In this document: positions 8,989 to 19,881 of the stretch, in pieces
Layout: every line of letters starts with the position of its first letter
Position numbering within the stretch: position 1 is the stretch's first letter
DNA from: Scleroderma bovista
Taxonomy: Eukaryota; Basidiomycota; Agaricomycetes; Boletales; Sclerodermataceae
Assembly (NCBI GenBank): GCA_037178675.1
Contig: JAYMGJ010000509.1
Location: 1-38,931 of the forward strand
DNA: 38,931 nucleotides
Reading direction: 5' to 3'
Made by a program: the position numbers and the translations under genes
Notes under the pieces: model-generated
The model's database searches: none
What the model saw: the letters and a program-made list of their open reading frames with translations, nothing else
Told to the model about the DNA's origin: nothing

Positions 8989-11900
8989 TTTGGCTTACCC
9001 GTGCAAGTCACGGGTTGGGTACCCAAAGTTACGGGTCTCGGGTCACATTAAGTCACATTTTGGGCACCCGTGTACCCGTGCCATATATGCTCATGTACCT
9101 GTGGTACCTAGCAGACTCACGCTTCACATCTGATGTCAGTTCCATGGCTCCAGGCACAAATTATACCATTCATGGTTAATCCAAGTTTATTTGTATCCAC
9201 AAACATACTAGTGGGGTCAGACAACGAATCATGAAAATGTTTTCCTGTTACGCCACTTCCTACAACCTCTGCATGTGTGCAAAGCATGTCCCGCGGCCTA
9301 CTGGAAAAGCTTTACGAATGGCTGAAGCTGTTAATATGGGCAAACGAAAGGCCACAAGAAACATGCCTGACATTGCCAAAAGTGCAGCAAAGAAGAGGAG
9401 GCAAGGCAATAATAGACCGGCCAATGTTCCAGATGCAGATGAAGAAATGGCAACTAAAGACAGCAGTTGTCGTGCATCTGTGGAGCACAGGTCTACCGCA
9501 GGAGACAAAACCGATACCGATGTGGAAGAATCTTCAGATGCAGAACTAGGTATGAATCTGTTCCGAAGATCAGTACTCTTACTTATATGATGTAGAACGG
9601 CTGAGGAGGCACTGGACTGCCTCCGTCTATGCCTTTTTCTCACCTGTTCCAGCCATCCACTATGTCAATGGGAGGTGTTCTCATGTTTTCAAATGCCTTG
9701 GAAGAAGTTGCAAACATGAAGTCCGCCGCTTTCTCAACAGTGCTGACAAGGGGTCGACGGGAAACATGCGCAGACACGTGAAGTCGTGCTGGGGCAACGA
9801 GCTTTTGGCGCAAATTGCCGAGGCAGCTGACCTTGACACTGCCCGAGATGTTGTCAAGAAGTACACTTTAGATGGGTCAATTACTACAGCTTTCAAAAGA
9901 AAGGCAAACAGGAAAATCACGTACTCAACCTGGCCACACACAAAGACTGAAACACGAATTGAAATTGTTTGTTGGGTAGCTGAAAACCTGCAGCCATATG
10001 AAATTGTCAATGATCGTGGTTTTCAGTCACTCATGAAGACAGGTCAACCGGCATATTACTTACCGCATCCTTCCACTGTCTCGCAAGATGTTAAAATGGT
10101 CTTTGCACACACACGGAATCGTGTTGCTAAATTACTTCAAGTAAGTCCTTTTACACCATATTTTGCGGTTGTTAATCCATCCACGCACCAGGAATATGAA
10201 GGTAAACTAAGTTTTACCACCGACGCATGGACGTCGCCCAACCATAAGGCACTCATGGCCTTTTCAGTCCATTTTGCTGATGTGGGCAAGCCGCGTTCAA
10301 TCACTCTGGATGTGGTTGAAGTTGCGAAGGTACGCTTAATGTAGATGTACTTACATTACTGAAATGTATTTATCATCAGTCCCATACTGGAAAAAATCTC
10401 GCCAACACCTTTGCAAACGTCCTGGAGGAGTTTGGCATATCAGACAAGGTGTGTAATTAAATTGAACAGTGAACTTACCTGATAAATACATGAAGATATT
10501 GGGCACCACTGCAGACAATGCGTCATCGAATGATACGATGATAGAGTGCTTGAGTGAGCTAGTGCCGTACTTTGACGGTGAGACCAGTCGAGTGCAATGT
10601 GTCCTACATGTTACTAACTTAGTTGCCAAAAGCCTGATCAAGTTGTTTGACGTACCAAAAAAAGGCGGCCCAAAGGACGACGACGAGATGGAGACGGATG
10701 AAGAGATGGATACCGGGTGTCAAGACTTGAGTATTGCCAGTGATAGATTGGCAGACGTTGAACAGAGTAGTATGCGGGATGACGACGATAACGTTGAAGG
10801 ATGGGTTGATGAAACAAACTTGATGGCAGAGGACGACCGCGTAGAGCTGGAGGAACATATCTGACCATTGTGGATGATCCTTGTTAAGGTAAGTCAAAAA
10901 AAAAAAGAGAAACAAAGACGGACCATTGAAAGTGATCGACACAGATCCGGAAGCTTTCCTTCAAGATAATCCATTCCACCACCGCTCTCCTCCCTGTTTG
11001 GATGGAGGCACTTGGGGATTTTGACTTGCCCGTCAGAATGATCCCACGTGATTGCTCGACTCGCTGGAATTCGAGCTTTGACATGGCCAACTTCGTTCTG
11101 GAATACCAAGCGCCAATCGAGAGCATCACTGACAAGTGCAAGCTTGGGCTCACCACCTACGCCCTGGACGACCATGAGTGGGAGTTGCTCCGTCAGTTGT
11201 GGGACGTGCTGAAGGTGTGTGCTGTGTGTTTGATATAGATGTGACCTCTGACTGTGACCCGTCACAGATCCTCAAGGACGCAACATTGTTTTTTTCACGC
11301 TCTATGCCAAATCTTGCAATGGTGCTTCCTGCAATAGACTACATCGACGAAACCTTCACGAACGGCATACTTCAGAAGCAAACCTTGGACCCCGCGATCC
11401 GAGCCACAATCAGGCATGCCAAGACGACCCTCAATAGGTACTACAGGTTCACTGATCTCTCCACTTTGTATCGCATCGCAATGGGTTTGTTTTGTTTGTA
11501 GCTAATGAACTGATGCTCACTCCACCCTTCGACAGTACTGCATCCCCAGCATAAACTTGAATATTTCAAGTTAGCTGGATGGAAAACGGAGTGGATTGCA
11601 ACCGCTCACACACTTGTCTGCAACACATTCGATGACTCATATGCTATACATGTAGCTGGTGAGTCAGACGGTGAGACCAGCTCAGTTGAGGTATGTTTTC
11701 TTATAGCTACATAACTACAATACTATTGATCATTTGCATCAGAATGACAAGCACACCAATATATTCAACAAGCTGCCAATCCTAGCAAGGAAGACCCAAC
11801 CTAAAGATGAACTCGATACTTATCTCGCAGTGGGGACCGAGGACGTAGGCGACGCGCTCAAATGGTGGCACGACAACCGATCAAGTTATCCTTGCCTCTC

Positions 11901-12579
11901 TTGAATGGCTATGGACTATCTGACTATACCTGGTATGTCGTACCAAATGACATGCATTAATCTAATCCTTTTGTGACAGCAATGTCTGTAGACGTTGAAC
12001 GTCTGTTTAGTCATGGCCGCATCCTCTTATCACACACGCGCAACCGCTGTCACGCACCAAACAGGTTTGGTACAGTGAACATGGAAGATAATGCCTATAT
12101 CGAATGATCCTTATGTGAAGGATAAGCACGATGGACCCTCATCGTAGCCATCTATCGCACAAGACGACTATCCTGATGCGAGAGATGAATGCCAATGCAG
12201 ACAGTCATCTATCGCACGAGAACCACCAAGAAGCAGAAGAAACTGAAGGAATAACGTCAATTGTGGTATGAGAAAGGAATGCACACGTCTGCAGTCCAAC
12301 TCCCATACCAGAACGATCAAAGAAGCCGAAGAATTGATGGAGAAACGAAGGAGAAAGAGAAGAAATGATTTTTAGCGCCCAAATGTCATTTTTAGGCGCC
12401 CAGTGCCGGCATTCCGATATTTTGAATAGCTCCGTCGTTTCTGAAGCTATCAGGCACGTGACTATACCATCAGAGAGCCTAGAACGTGGTCTATCTGCCT
12501 GTCAAGTTCCGACGCAAATCCGTTCATTTCCCACGGAGATATTCCCCACGCAATCCAGACGTTCGCTTCATCGCTCACT

Positions 12580-12972
12580 ATGGAGTCCGTATTTTCTCTG
12601 GATCATTTCTCCGCTATTGCTGCAGATCTCCACTATGTCCTGCTCTTAGGACAGCCTCTCCCAGAGTTCCCGTGCACTGCCTGGCACATATCTTCCCAGC
12701 CTGCTCCCTCAGTCCCTCTCGTTCTCGGTCAGCGCGTTCTCCTCGTCAGTCCTGCATCAAGGACGTACTTTGGTCATCTTAGGTCTATTGTCAAGCTTGA
12801 GAAGTCTTCTCTGGTCATCTCTGTGTCCCCTGAGCCCTCAGCCTATGGTCCCTTCCTCCCAGATACTTGCCATGTCCATCTTCCTCTGTCGTTCGTCTCA
12901 CTTCCCTGGATGCGTCGAATTCAATACTCTATCCGCTTCCCTACTTTCAGACGACGTCCCCCAGCACCATGA
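12580..12972 (+). CDS. Unidentified 130-aa open frame within the insertion
   Basis: ATG at 12580, stop at 12970-12972. The product begins MESVFSLDHFSAIAADL, has hydrophobic stretches (YVLLLGQPLPEF, VPLVLGQRVLLVSP) and a basic Pro/Arg-rich end. Codon-like texture and length suggest real coding, but I recognise no domain. It could be the N-terminus of a longer transposon protein whose remainder is lost. Confidence 0.3.
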   Translation: MESVFSLDHFSAIAADLHYVLLLGQPLPEFPCTAWHISSQPAPSVPLVLGQRVLLVSPASRTYFGHLRSIVKLEKSSLVISVSPEPSAYGPFLPDTCHVHLPLSFVSLPWMRRIQYSIRFPTFRRRPPAP

Positions 12973-13106
12973 CAGTTATTCCCCCCACTTTATAGTGCTA
13001 TTAGGAAGAAGAACCCTCTCTCGTTCTTTCCCAGAAGAGAGCTCGTCAAGGGAGCCCATGGTTGTGCTTCAGCGGCGCTAGAACACATGCACTATACTTT
13101 AGTGTA

Positions 13107-14126
13107 TGCTGACCCCCCAAAAAGACCTCTGGACCCCTGGTACCCTTCTTGTGGCTGTTTTGTCTCGGATCAATCCCCCTATTAATCCCAGATCTTCCCC
13201 ATTGTTGTCCCATCAAATTCCTGATGGTACACAGCCCCCCATCAAACTTCTTAGGCTGTGCATCAATGACTCCTTCTGCTGTGCAGTGACTCATCCCTTG
13301 CTTACTGATGCTCTCTTGTGATCAGTATTACTCTATCCCTTTCGCATTTTTGGTATATTACTCAGCTGATGACTCACTCCCTTACCAATCAATCTTGTCA
13401 TGCAGCTTACTCATTCCTTTACTCAGCAGCTTATTCATGCTTCCTATGCTTACTCATTCCTGCTTATCCCTTGCTTACTGATCGCTTACAAACCCCTTAC
13501 AAAGCTCTTACCAATCCCTTACCAATCCTTGACAAATTCTGCTTACTCCCTTCTCTTTTTGTACTTTAATGCTGTGCCCCCCCATGTATTTAAACCCCTG
13601 GGCTCAGCCCAGTGAAAAAGGACCCAATTGCACGAAATTATCCCTCTCTCAGACTCTCTCAATCAGTATCCCTTCAGTCTTTGAGTCCTTGTAGGCTTCA
13701 GTGAAGGTCTAAAGGCTCAATATTGTCAAGTTTATCCAAGTTATTCAAGATCTATTCTTTATACTAGGCTCAAGCGGAGTCTAGGCTTCATACCAGTCAA
13801 TCTTCCTCGCCTCTGGACATCAGAAGCATCCCTGCCCCTTTGCTGCACCAATCTCTAGGTGTAGTATCGCTGTTTCAGTCTCAGTCTACCCAATCCCCGC
13901 TTTGACACTTCCTAGGCTTTAGGAAGAGTCCAGACCCCTATCCCCTTCGTCTTCTATTACTCCTGTACCCCAGGAGTATCCTGCATCATCATCTGCATCA
14001 CCCTGTTGGTGTAGATCCCCTTCCCCCCTCCTCAGCACATCCTCTCTGGACACCGCGGAGGTAAACCACCACTCGCACTTTTTCGTAGTCCTTTGTTGGT
14101 GTTGTGTTTGGGTTATTACTCCGACA
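13107..14126 (+). repeat. Possible solo LTR or LTR fragment
   Basis: This stretch starts TGCTGACCCCCC, has a TATA-like TATTTAAA at 13587-13594, many degenerate CTTACTC/CTTACC motifs at 13300-13560, and an end such as ACTCCGACA at 14126. The base composition and TG...CA ends resemble fungal LTRs. No second copy lies in this window, and no clear target duplication supports these exact ends. Confidence 0.3.
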
Positions 14127-14637
14127 CAAATCCACACTTTGACTCACACTGCCTTTCTGCCCAGTCTATTCATGCTCTTCTTTGCCTTTGCTCTTGGAGT
14201 GCTGATGGATTTGTGAAGTCCGCAGATCTTTTGAAGATCGCCGATTTGGAGGACATCAAAGGAGATGAAGATGTGGAGCTGACACAAGGTTGGGATGCCA
14301 TTAACGTTGACTAGGTCTAGCTACATCATGTTGTCGTACTTGCCATTTAATTACACTGTTATTCGTTGCTTAACCAACCATGCCAGGAGTAGGGTCCATG
14401 CACGCTGCCATAGCTAATATCAAATATGTATTTGTCATATGTATCCGCTGACTCCGCTTTCCCTTTCTCTTCCCTAATGTCGTGCTTCTGTATTCTAGGT
14501 ATCGTTGTATGTTGTTTCTGTTCGACAACAAATTGATCTCTATTCTAGCACTCAAGATCTCGTGCTACTACGGCGATTGTTGGGGGTTTGACAAGATCAT
14601 TGGGTATGTCACATCACCCTGTCAGTCTCACGGCTCG

Positions 14638-15030
14638 ATGACCTCATTAGAATTTAGTGCAGAAGCTTTCATCAGTGCCTATGCATCCCACCTCAAGTGG
14701 TCTGGCAAGCTTGAGGTTCCAACATGGGTCGATATCGTCACAACTGGTTCATTCAAGGAATTGATATGATCCCGATTGGTTCTATATTCGCGCAGGTCAG
14801 CCTTCTTCGTCTGTTCACAATTCGCATGTCACAAATAACCAAAGCTGCTGTTGTGCGGCACAAAAGACATTGGCATCGGTGCTTTGGCACTGAAGCTTCC
14901 AATAGGCACGGAAACTGTCCATCGCATCACGCAGATGCCTCTGCCGCTGTCCAGCAAAAAGTCTGCCAAACACTGAAGAACATCGTCCTGGAACAAACTG
15001 AAAATGGCAGACGAAGAAGACGAAGATGAC
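14638..15030 (+). pseudogene. RPS19: Ribosomal protein eS19 pseudogene
   Basis: The frame from ATG 14638 reads [29 protein letters not shown] and TTGSFKEL, unmistakable eS19 (part of the 40S subunit). A shift follows; another frame gives [10 protein letters not shown]. After an intron-like block (about 14795-14843) the protein resumes AAVVRH, then IGIGALALKL and finally RHGNCPSHHADASAAVQQKV and ENGRRR. Frameshifts and a TGA make it non-functional. The intron-like block sits where a real intron could be, which points to a DNA copy of the gene, not a retrocopy. It lies between the hAT transposase stop (14314) and the hAT right end. Confidence 0.75.
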
Positions 15031-15353
15031 TCAACGAGGAGTAAATCTTTCATTCCCCCTGCACTCTCATACACCCTACATTATTCTGCAACCTCTGCTG
15101 TGTGTGGTCACCCGCAGTGGGTGTTTTATGACATACCGTAGTAGTACAATGCATGCAGACCTCAAAAATATGGCACTTCATGAATCCATCTCTTTCTGTC
15201 TCCGAAATTTCACGCAATGTATGGGTATACCCGCCGTGGGTATGTACCCGCGCACCCGTTTATGGCACCCTTGACAATGCATACCCATGGGTACATGGGT
15301 ATGGGTACTTGCGGGTGCGGGTGTGGGTCAGCCCTCCAATACCCAGGGGTTGA

Positions 15354-15369
15354 CCCGTGCAGATCACTA
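15354..15369 (-). repeat. hAT right terminal inverted repeat
   Basis: CCCGTGCAGATCACTA on the plus strand is the inverted partner of 8973-8988. The preceding 140 bases are dense in GGGTA and CGGGT motifs. Confidence 0.6.
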
Positions 15370-15498
15370 GGTGTAATGCGTGATGACATGGCACAGCGGA
15401 TGTGGGACAACTACCAGGCAATACTATTGGGTCGAGAGGATCTGGGTGACTCGGACAGTTCAGATATTTTGGACGGCATTGATGCCCTTCATTTGTAG
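15370..15498 (+). pseudogene. C-terminal remnant of a PIF/Harbinger-like transposase
   Basis: Directly after the hAT right end the frame reads GVMRDDMAQRMWDNYQAIL and ends at TAG 15496-15498. A terminal R-D-x-I/M-A-x-x-MW-x-x-Y pattern is common in fungal Harbinger DDE transposases. The convergent Myb/SANT gene next door supports this, since Harbinger elements carry such a partner. Only about 42 aa remain. Confidence 0.45.
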
Positions 15499-15589
15499 TA
15501 CTCTTTCCATAGGCCAGAATGCATTCATTTGTTGCTACTTACAAGTACAGGCAAATGAGTTTACAACAAAGTACATAGCGGTGTCAACA

Positions 15590-16831
15590 TCAACCAACAA
15601 TTTCTGCATACAGATCTGCTGCATATTCGCAACAGATGGCATTGTCATCTGGGAGGGAAAGATATTGAGCGGCGTATGCAGGGTTGCGAGGAAATTGCTT
15701 TCTCAAAAAGCGTTGATGGTCAGCTGGCATTGTCGGGTGTAGATAGAGCAATGTTGTCGCCTCTTGGACACACTTGAGGGGGTCCACAAATTTGGTGGTG
15801 ATGGAGTTGTCAAAGTGACGGATGGTTGAGTCAAAGGCATGGATAGCAATGCTCAAGTTTTCATGCTTCTTTCCACCTGGTGCAGTCCGATTGCCTGTAC
15901 GGCTATGCTTGCTGGTGGTAGTACGCATTGAGGATGTTGATACAGTAGAGATTGGTGCCTGTGAGAAAAGCAGCGAATTGTCGGCGTCATCCTGAGACAT
16001 GGTCTCGAGAGTGCATTTGTTGGAGGTTGATTGGGGCTGCACAGTTGTAGGTGGATGATTCGCTGAAGTCGAAGTTAAGGCAAAATTGATGGCTGTTGCA
16101 GTGGAAGCAACGGCATCATTGATGAGAGATGGGTCAATATTAAAGTTGACGATGGACGCTGACGTCAATGTTAATCCTGGTACAGAAAAGAGATGGTCTG
16201 ACTCACCATCATCAAGCTCGGAGACATCTTGATCGCCAGCAACACTGGGTGCGCTCACTGAGATGTCAATGCTACCTGGGTGGTATGCATTGGCACCGGT
16301 GGCGCCCCCACCAGGGATGATCTTCTCCATTTTGTCCAGATATTTCCAGCCACAGTTCCGGAAGTCCTTCATGGCGATGTTTAGCTGGAGCAGGATCAGT
16401 GAATAGTCTATCAACCAATGTTAAAGACATACCTTGTTAGCAACATGAGCATCAAACACTGCAGTGGATGCATCGCCATGGATGTCTGCGCCTCTTATAT
16501 TGTCCCAATGTACCCCCGATTTCCTACGCCAGACACAGATTGCTGAATACTTCTGTTTAAGCTGTCGGTCACCGATCAGTATAATGGAGAATTTGGCAGT
16601 GGAGTGTGCGCTTACCAGTGACCATCTATTCCTAACACTTTTCAGATCCTTTGCCCTGCCACTAACGTAGTAGGGCCTGAGGTGCACTACTGCAGCACTC
16701 AACGTAGCTTCCTTGAAATTGCCACCATCACCACCCTCTGAATGATGGTCATAAAGAAAGTCAACAAGCTGGTCAACTTCAATGGTCTCCCACTTGACAC
16801 GTGGTTGAGTTGACTGGGTCTCCTGTGCCAT
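15590..16831 (-). CDS. Myb/SANT-like DNA-binding protein of a Harbinger element
   Basis: Exons 16831-16616, 16561-16433 and 16384-15590 sum to 1140 nt (379 aa). The N-terminal half is a Myb/SANT-like trihelix domain: VKWETIEVDQLVDFLYDH, then DLKSVRNRWSL, LKQKYSAICVWRRKSGVHWD and the NCGWKYLDKMEKIIPGG end. The second half is Ser/Thr-rich and closes with FLRKQFPRNPAYAAQYLSL. In Harbinger elements such a protein helps the transposase bind DNA and enter the nucleus. It is convergent with the transposase remnant and 91 bp from it. The start MAQETQSTQ was chosen because it opens the domain; an in-frame upstream extension to 17038 exists. No stops break this gene, unlike its neighbours. Confidence 0.7.
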
Positions 16832-17464
16832 GACTGTAGATGCAGTGTGGAGTGTATCAAGAAGGCACAAGAGATGGCGATGGATGTGCTGACGATAGGC
16901 ATCAGCCTGGTGAAGATAGTGATCGATGGGGAGAGTCATACGCGAATCAATTGAAGCAAGGACTCTATTCAGTCTCCGATTGAATGACTTGAAGCGAAGC
17001 CGGTGTCTCAAACAGTCACAATCAAAGCCAGGTAGCAATTGGAGCGCTATTGAACAAGCTCTTATTGGCCATGGTGTATGTCCATTGGTGAGGGCGTTGG
17101 TGAGCAGGGCGTGTTTGTATTTGTAGTGGGCTGGCGGGTGGTCTAGTGGTGGCGGCGCAAGGGTGGGTAGGTGGGAGTCTACAATTGTCTATGTCTACAT
17201 ATGAATGCATATTCGTGCTGCAATCACACGGACGAGTTGTATGGCATAAATTGGCATAAGCTGACATAAGGAAAGGGCAAGGGATGGAAAGGAACTACGA
17301 CAATATGGGAATTTATGGGAATCCTGTTGCATAGCAGGACAAGCATCCGCATAACACGGCATATCACGCAAGTATCAAAAACACTTATGGACACGCCCAT
17401 TTTGTATGCGGGAGTATGCCCACGTATGGCATAGATATACATATGTATGCATGAGTACACATAC
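16832..17464. other. Harbinger 5' flank rich in GGCATA/TATGCC motifs
   Basis: No gene is supported here. From about 17240 the sequence repeats GGCATA, GCATA, TATGCC and ATATGTATGC in both orientations (for example 17240-17262, 17348-17365, 17405-17450), like the subterminal region of a DNA transposon. It ends at the TA that starts the pogo element. Confidence 0.4.
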
Positions 17465-17650
17465 TACAGTTGACTACATCGAAATGCATTAGGTCAGCAT
17501 GCATAAAATGGGTAATGCAAGGGATTTTGCTCGGCCCAAGTCGGGACCCCCTCAACAAAGGCTTGCATATGCATAATGCCAGTGCAAGCCATTGTCATCC
17601 ACTTTATGCATTGTGAGTTAGTCAGAATAGCAAGCCCATTGTTTTTTTGT

Positions 17651-17660
17651 AGTATAAAAG
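17651..17660 (+). promoter_or_regulatory. TATA box of the pogo transposase gene
   Basis: AGTATAAAAG about 55 bases before the ATG at 17710. No other good TATA site lies between the left terminal repeat and the start. Confidence 0.5.
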
Positions 17661-17709
17661 TACGATGTAGGAGGTGTGAAGTGTTTCAATTTCACAACCT
17701 CACTCAACC

Positions 17710-19881
17710 ATGCTGGAAATCTTGAAAAGGAAGCCTCGTGACCCCCCTAAGACTGTATCTGCGAAACGGCAGAAGATAGGGGTTGGCACCAATCTGCCTC
17801 GCACATCAGCACAACTCCCAAAGACTTTGTCTCGTCCAAACCTTACTCTCTCTGACTGGATGACTGTTTATTCTTATGCTGACTCACATCCTGATTGCAC
17901 TCAAGCTGATATTGTTCGGCACTTCAGCACTCTTGTGACTGGAGCTCTCATTTTTGACCAGTCCACCCTGTCGCGCAAATTATGAGACCGTCCCAAAATG
18001 GAAGCGCATGTTAATGAGAATCCAACTGCATTGTCATCGAAACGACCACACATCGTCACAAGGCCAGATATCGAACAGGCAGTTTATTTATGGCATCTGC
18101 ACATGGAAAGCAAAGGAGAAACTGTTACAGGTCCAATGTTACAAGAGAAATGTGCAAGATTTGAGGATGAGTTTGATGTTCCAGAAAAGGAAAGGCTTAC
18201 AGGAGAGGGGTGGTTGCATTCGTTTTGCAAGACATACAAAATTCGGGAGCATCAGCGGCATGGGGAAGCAGGGTCAGTGGACCTTGCAGCTGTTGAGGTG
18301 GAACGGCAACAATGCCAGAAAATTATGGCAGGGTTTGCACCACGAGATCGCTTCAATTTCGACGAGACAGCTCTCTTTCCTTAGTAAGCAGCCTGACTTA
18401 ATGTGATTTCATAATCTAACCATACAAATTCTCAGTGCACCACCAGATTGTGGTTTGGCAACGCGCCAGTTGAGTGGAAAAAAGAAAGAAAAATTCTGTA
18501 TCACTGTTGGGCTTGCTTGCAATGCTGATGGGACTGAAAAACTTGAGCCAATTTTCATTGGTAAGTCCTCAAAACCACGATGCTTCAAAAAGTACACACC
18601 AGACCAGTGTGGCTTTTATTATCGCAACAATAAGAAGGCATGGATGACATCATCCATATTTGAAGAGTATGTTTTTGTATTTCCCTCAAATGCAAATCAA
18701 AATTAATTGGTTAACACAGGTGGCTAAAGAAGCTAGATCTCCGCATGAAGCGTGAACGACGAAAATATGTCTTTCCATTGATAACTTCAGTGGTCACAAG
18801 GTGGCTTATGAGCCTTCTAATATTTCCCTTGAGTTTTTCGAGCCAAACATGACATCGTTTGTACAGCCTTGTGATGCTGGCATCATCCGCTGTTTCAAGG
18901 CTTTGTACTGCCACAACTTCTGTTCCTGTGCAATTGATTTGGATGCAGCTGGAGAACATGAGATTTACAAAATTAACCTACTCGAGGCAATGACAATGGC
19001 GAAGAAAGCTTGGGACTTGGTATCAGCTGAAACAATTAAACATTGTTGGGATCACAGCAAGATTCAACCGTGCATATAGAACAAATTCTATAACATTCCG
19101 GTGGCTAACTTATCTGACCATGTGGCTGTGCAGTGACGACTCCGAACCATCAATTTAACCCGCTCACATTGACCCCATTGCATGGGATTTCGTACACCAA
19201 TATGCCACTGGGACGATGTCACTTCCGACAGCAGAAAGTAGCTTGCAGGATCATCTTGGTGACCGTTATGTTAACTCAGACTGGCAACCTGTTCTCAAGG
19301 TGGTTATGGAGTCTGAGGATGACAATGTTGCACTTGATACAGTGTCCACTCTCTACACAGCCACTTCGTCTCGCACTGGCATCAAAATTTGTATTCCTGC
19401 ACAGCGCACCACCACCTCCAACTCTGAGCCTACTCAAAAACCCACGCAACTCTTGTCAGCCGAGTTAGAGGTGATGGAGTCTGTCCATCACTTAAGGGAA
19501 CGAAACCGCATTCATGGGAAACTTTCATCTGTTGACGAAATCATCGAGCCACCAGAGGAGAGAGATCTTCCTGAATCAATCTTGGATGGAGGAGTGAAGG
19601 TGATTGCTGATGAAGTGCGCCGAGAGATGGCCATTGCAAATGGTGAGATTATTGACGTCGACGAGGACGACGAAGATGATGCCAGCGCTACCGCGGCACT
19701 GCCACGCGGTGAACTTATCCAGCTGTGCAGACAGCTCGAAGCCGGTTGTATGCACTACAGAGGTGATCCTCAATTTTCAGTCAATCTCTCTCATGATCTT
19801 ATCAAATATAGAGTGCTCCTACAATGAGAGGAGTTTCTCACTGCCAAACAGACTACCCTTGACATGTTTTTCAAGCAGTAA
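17710..19881 (+). pseudogene. Pogo-like transposase (4 exons; three stops and one frameshift)
   Basis: Exons 17710-18383, 18436-18666, 18720-19069 and 19134-19881 sum to 2003 nt, one base short of 668 codons. The missing base is in the A run near 18761-18767. The N-terminus has two helix-turn-helix-like regions: LTLSDWMTVYSYADSHPDCT, then the CENP-B-like GEGWLHSFCKTYKI. The DDE_1 core shows FNFDETALFPY (first Asp), LSIDNFSGHK (second) and QPCDAGIIRCFK (third). An acidic region (DVDEDDEDD) follows. The C-terminus QTTLDMFFKQ fits a PCNA-binding PIP box. Stops: TGA 17983-17985, TAA 19156-19158 and TGA 19825-19827. It is inactive as it stands. Confidence 0.85.

Larger units (their letters stand above)
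12050..14146. mobile_element. 2.1-kb insertion in the hAT transposase, unidentified
   Basis: The hAT reading frame stops at 12049 and resumes at 14152 with nothing lost, so 12050-14146 was added later. Flanks are CGCTG (12045-12049) and CACTG (14147-14151), a possible 5-bp duplication with one CpG change. The piece holds a 130-aa open frame (12580-12972) and an LTR-like stretch starting TGCTGACC at 13107. I cannot assign it to a family, and its true ends may differ by a few bases. Confidence 0.55.
9318..14314 (+). pseudogene. hAT transposase (11 exons, two stops, split by an insertion)
   Basis: Exons: 9318-9549, 9596-10140, 10192-10329, 10380-10448, 10496-10888, 10945-11214, 11268-11484, 11536-11690, 11743-11932, 11980-12049 and 14152-14314. 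They sum to 2442 nt (813 aa), and every junction keeps frame. Features in order: basic N-terminus; BED-like zinc finger (GRCSHVFKC, then STGNMRRHVKSCWG); LSFTTDAWTSPNHKALMAFS with a catalytic Asp; TTADNASSNDTM; PRDCSTRWNSSFDM; LNRYYRFTDLSTLYRIAM; and the C-terminal hAT dimerisation part SVDVERLFSHGRILLSHTRNR. The dimerisation part resumes after the insertion as LSAQSIHALLCLCSWS. Stops: TGA at 10862-10864 and 11902-11904. The gene is dead because of these stops and the 2.1-kb insertion at 12050. Confidence 0.85.
8973..15369 (+). mobile_element. hAT-superfamily DNA transposon with nested insertion and eS19 fragment
   Basis: Ends are inverted repeats TAGTGAAATGCAGGGG (8973-8988) and, read inward on the other strand, TAGTGATCTGCACGGG (15369-15354), 13 of 16 identical. 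Both ends continue into stretches full of ACCCG/CGGGT subterminal repeats (to about 9115 on the left, from about 15220 on the right), as is common in hAT elements. Inside are an 11-exon hAT transposase gene (9318-14314), a 2.1-kb insertion (12050-14146) and an eS19 pseudogene (14638-15030). The expected 8-bp target duplication is missing: CACTCTCC on the left, GGTGTAAT on the right. The left flank is Plavaka and the right flank Harbinger-like, so the element may be a recombinant of two copies. Confidence 0.7.

Noticed and set aside
8983..9025. CAGGGG... as the hAT left end, paired with the CAGGGGTTGACCC stretch at 15345
   Set aside because: These are in the same orientation, not inverted. TAGTGA... 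at 8973 pairs better, as a true inverted repeat, with 15369-15354.
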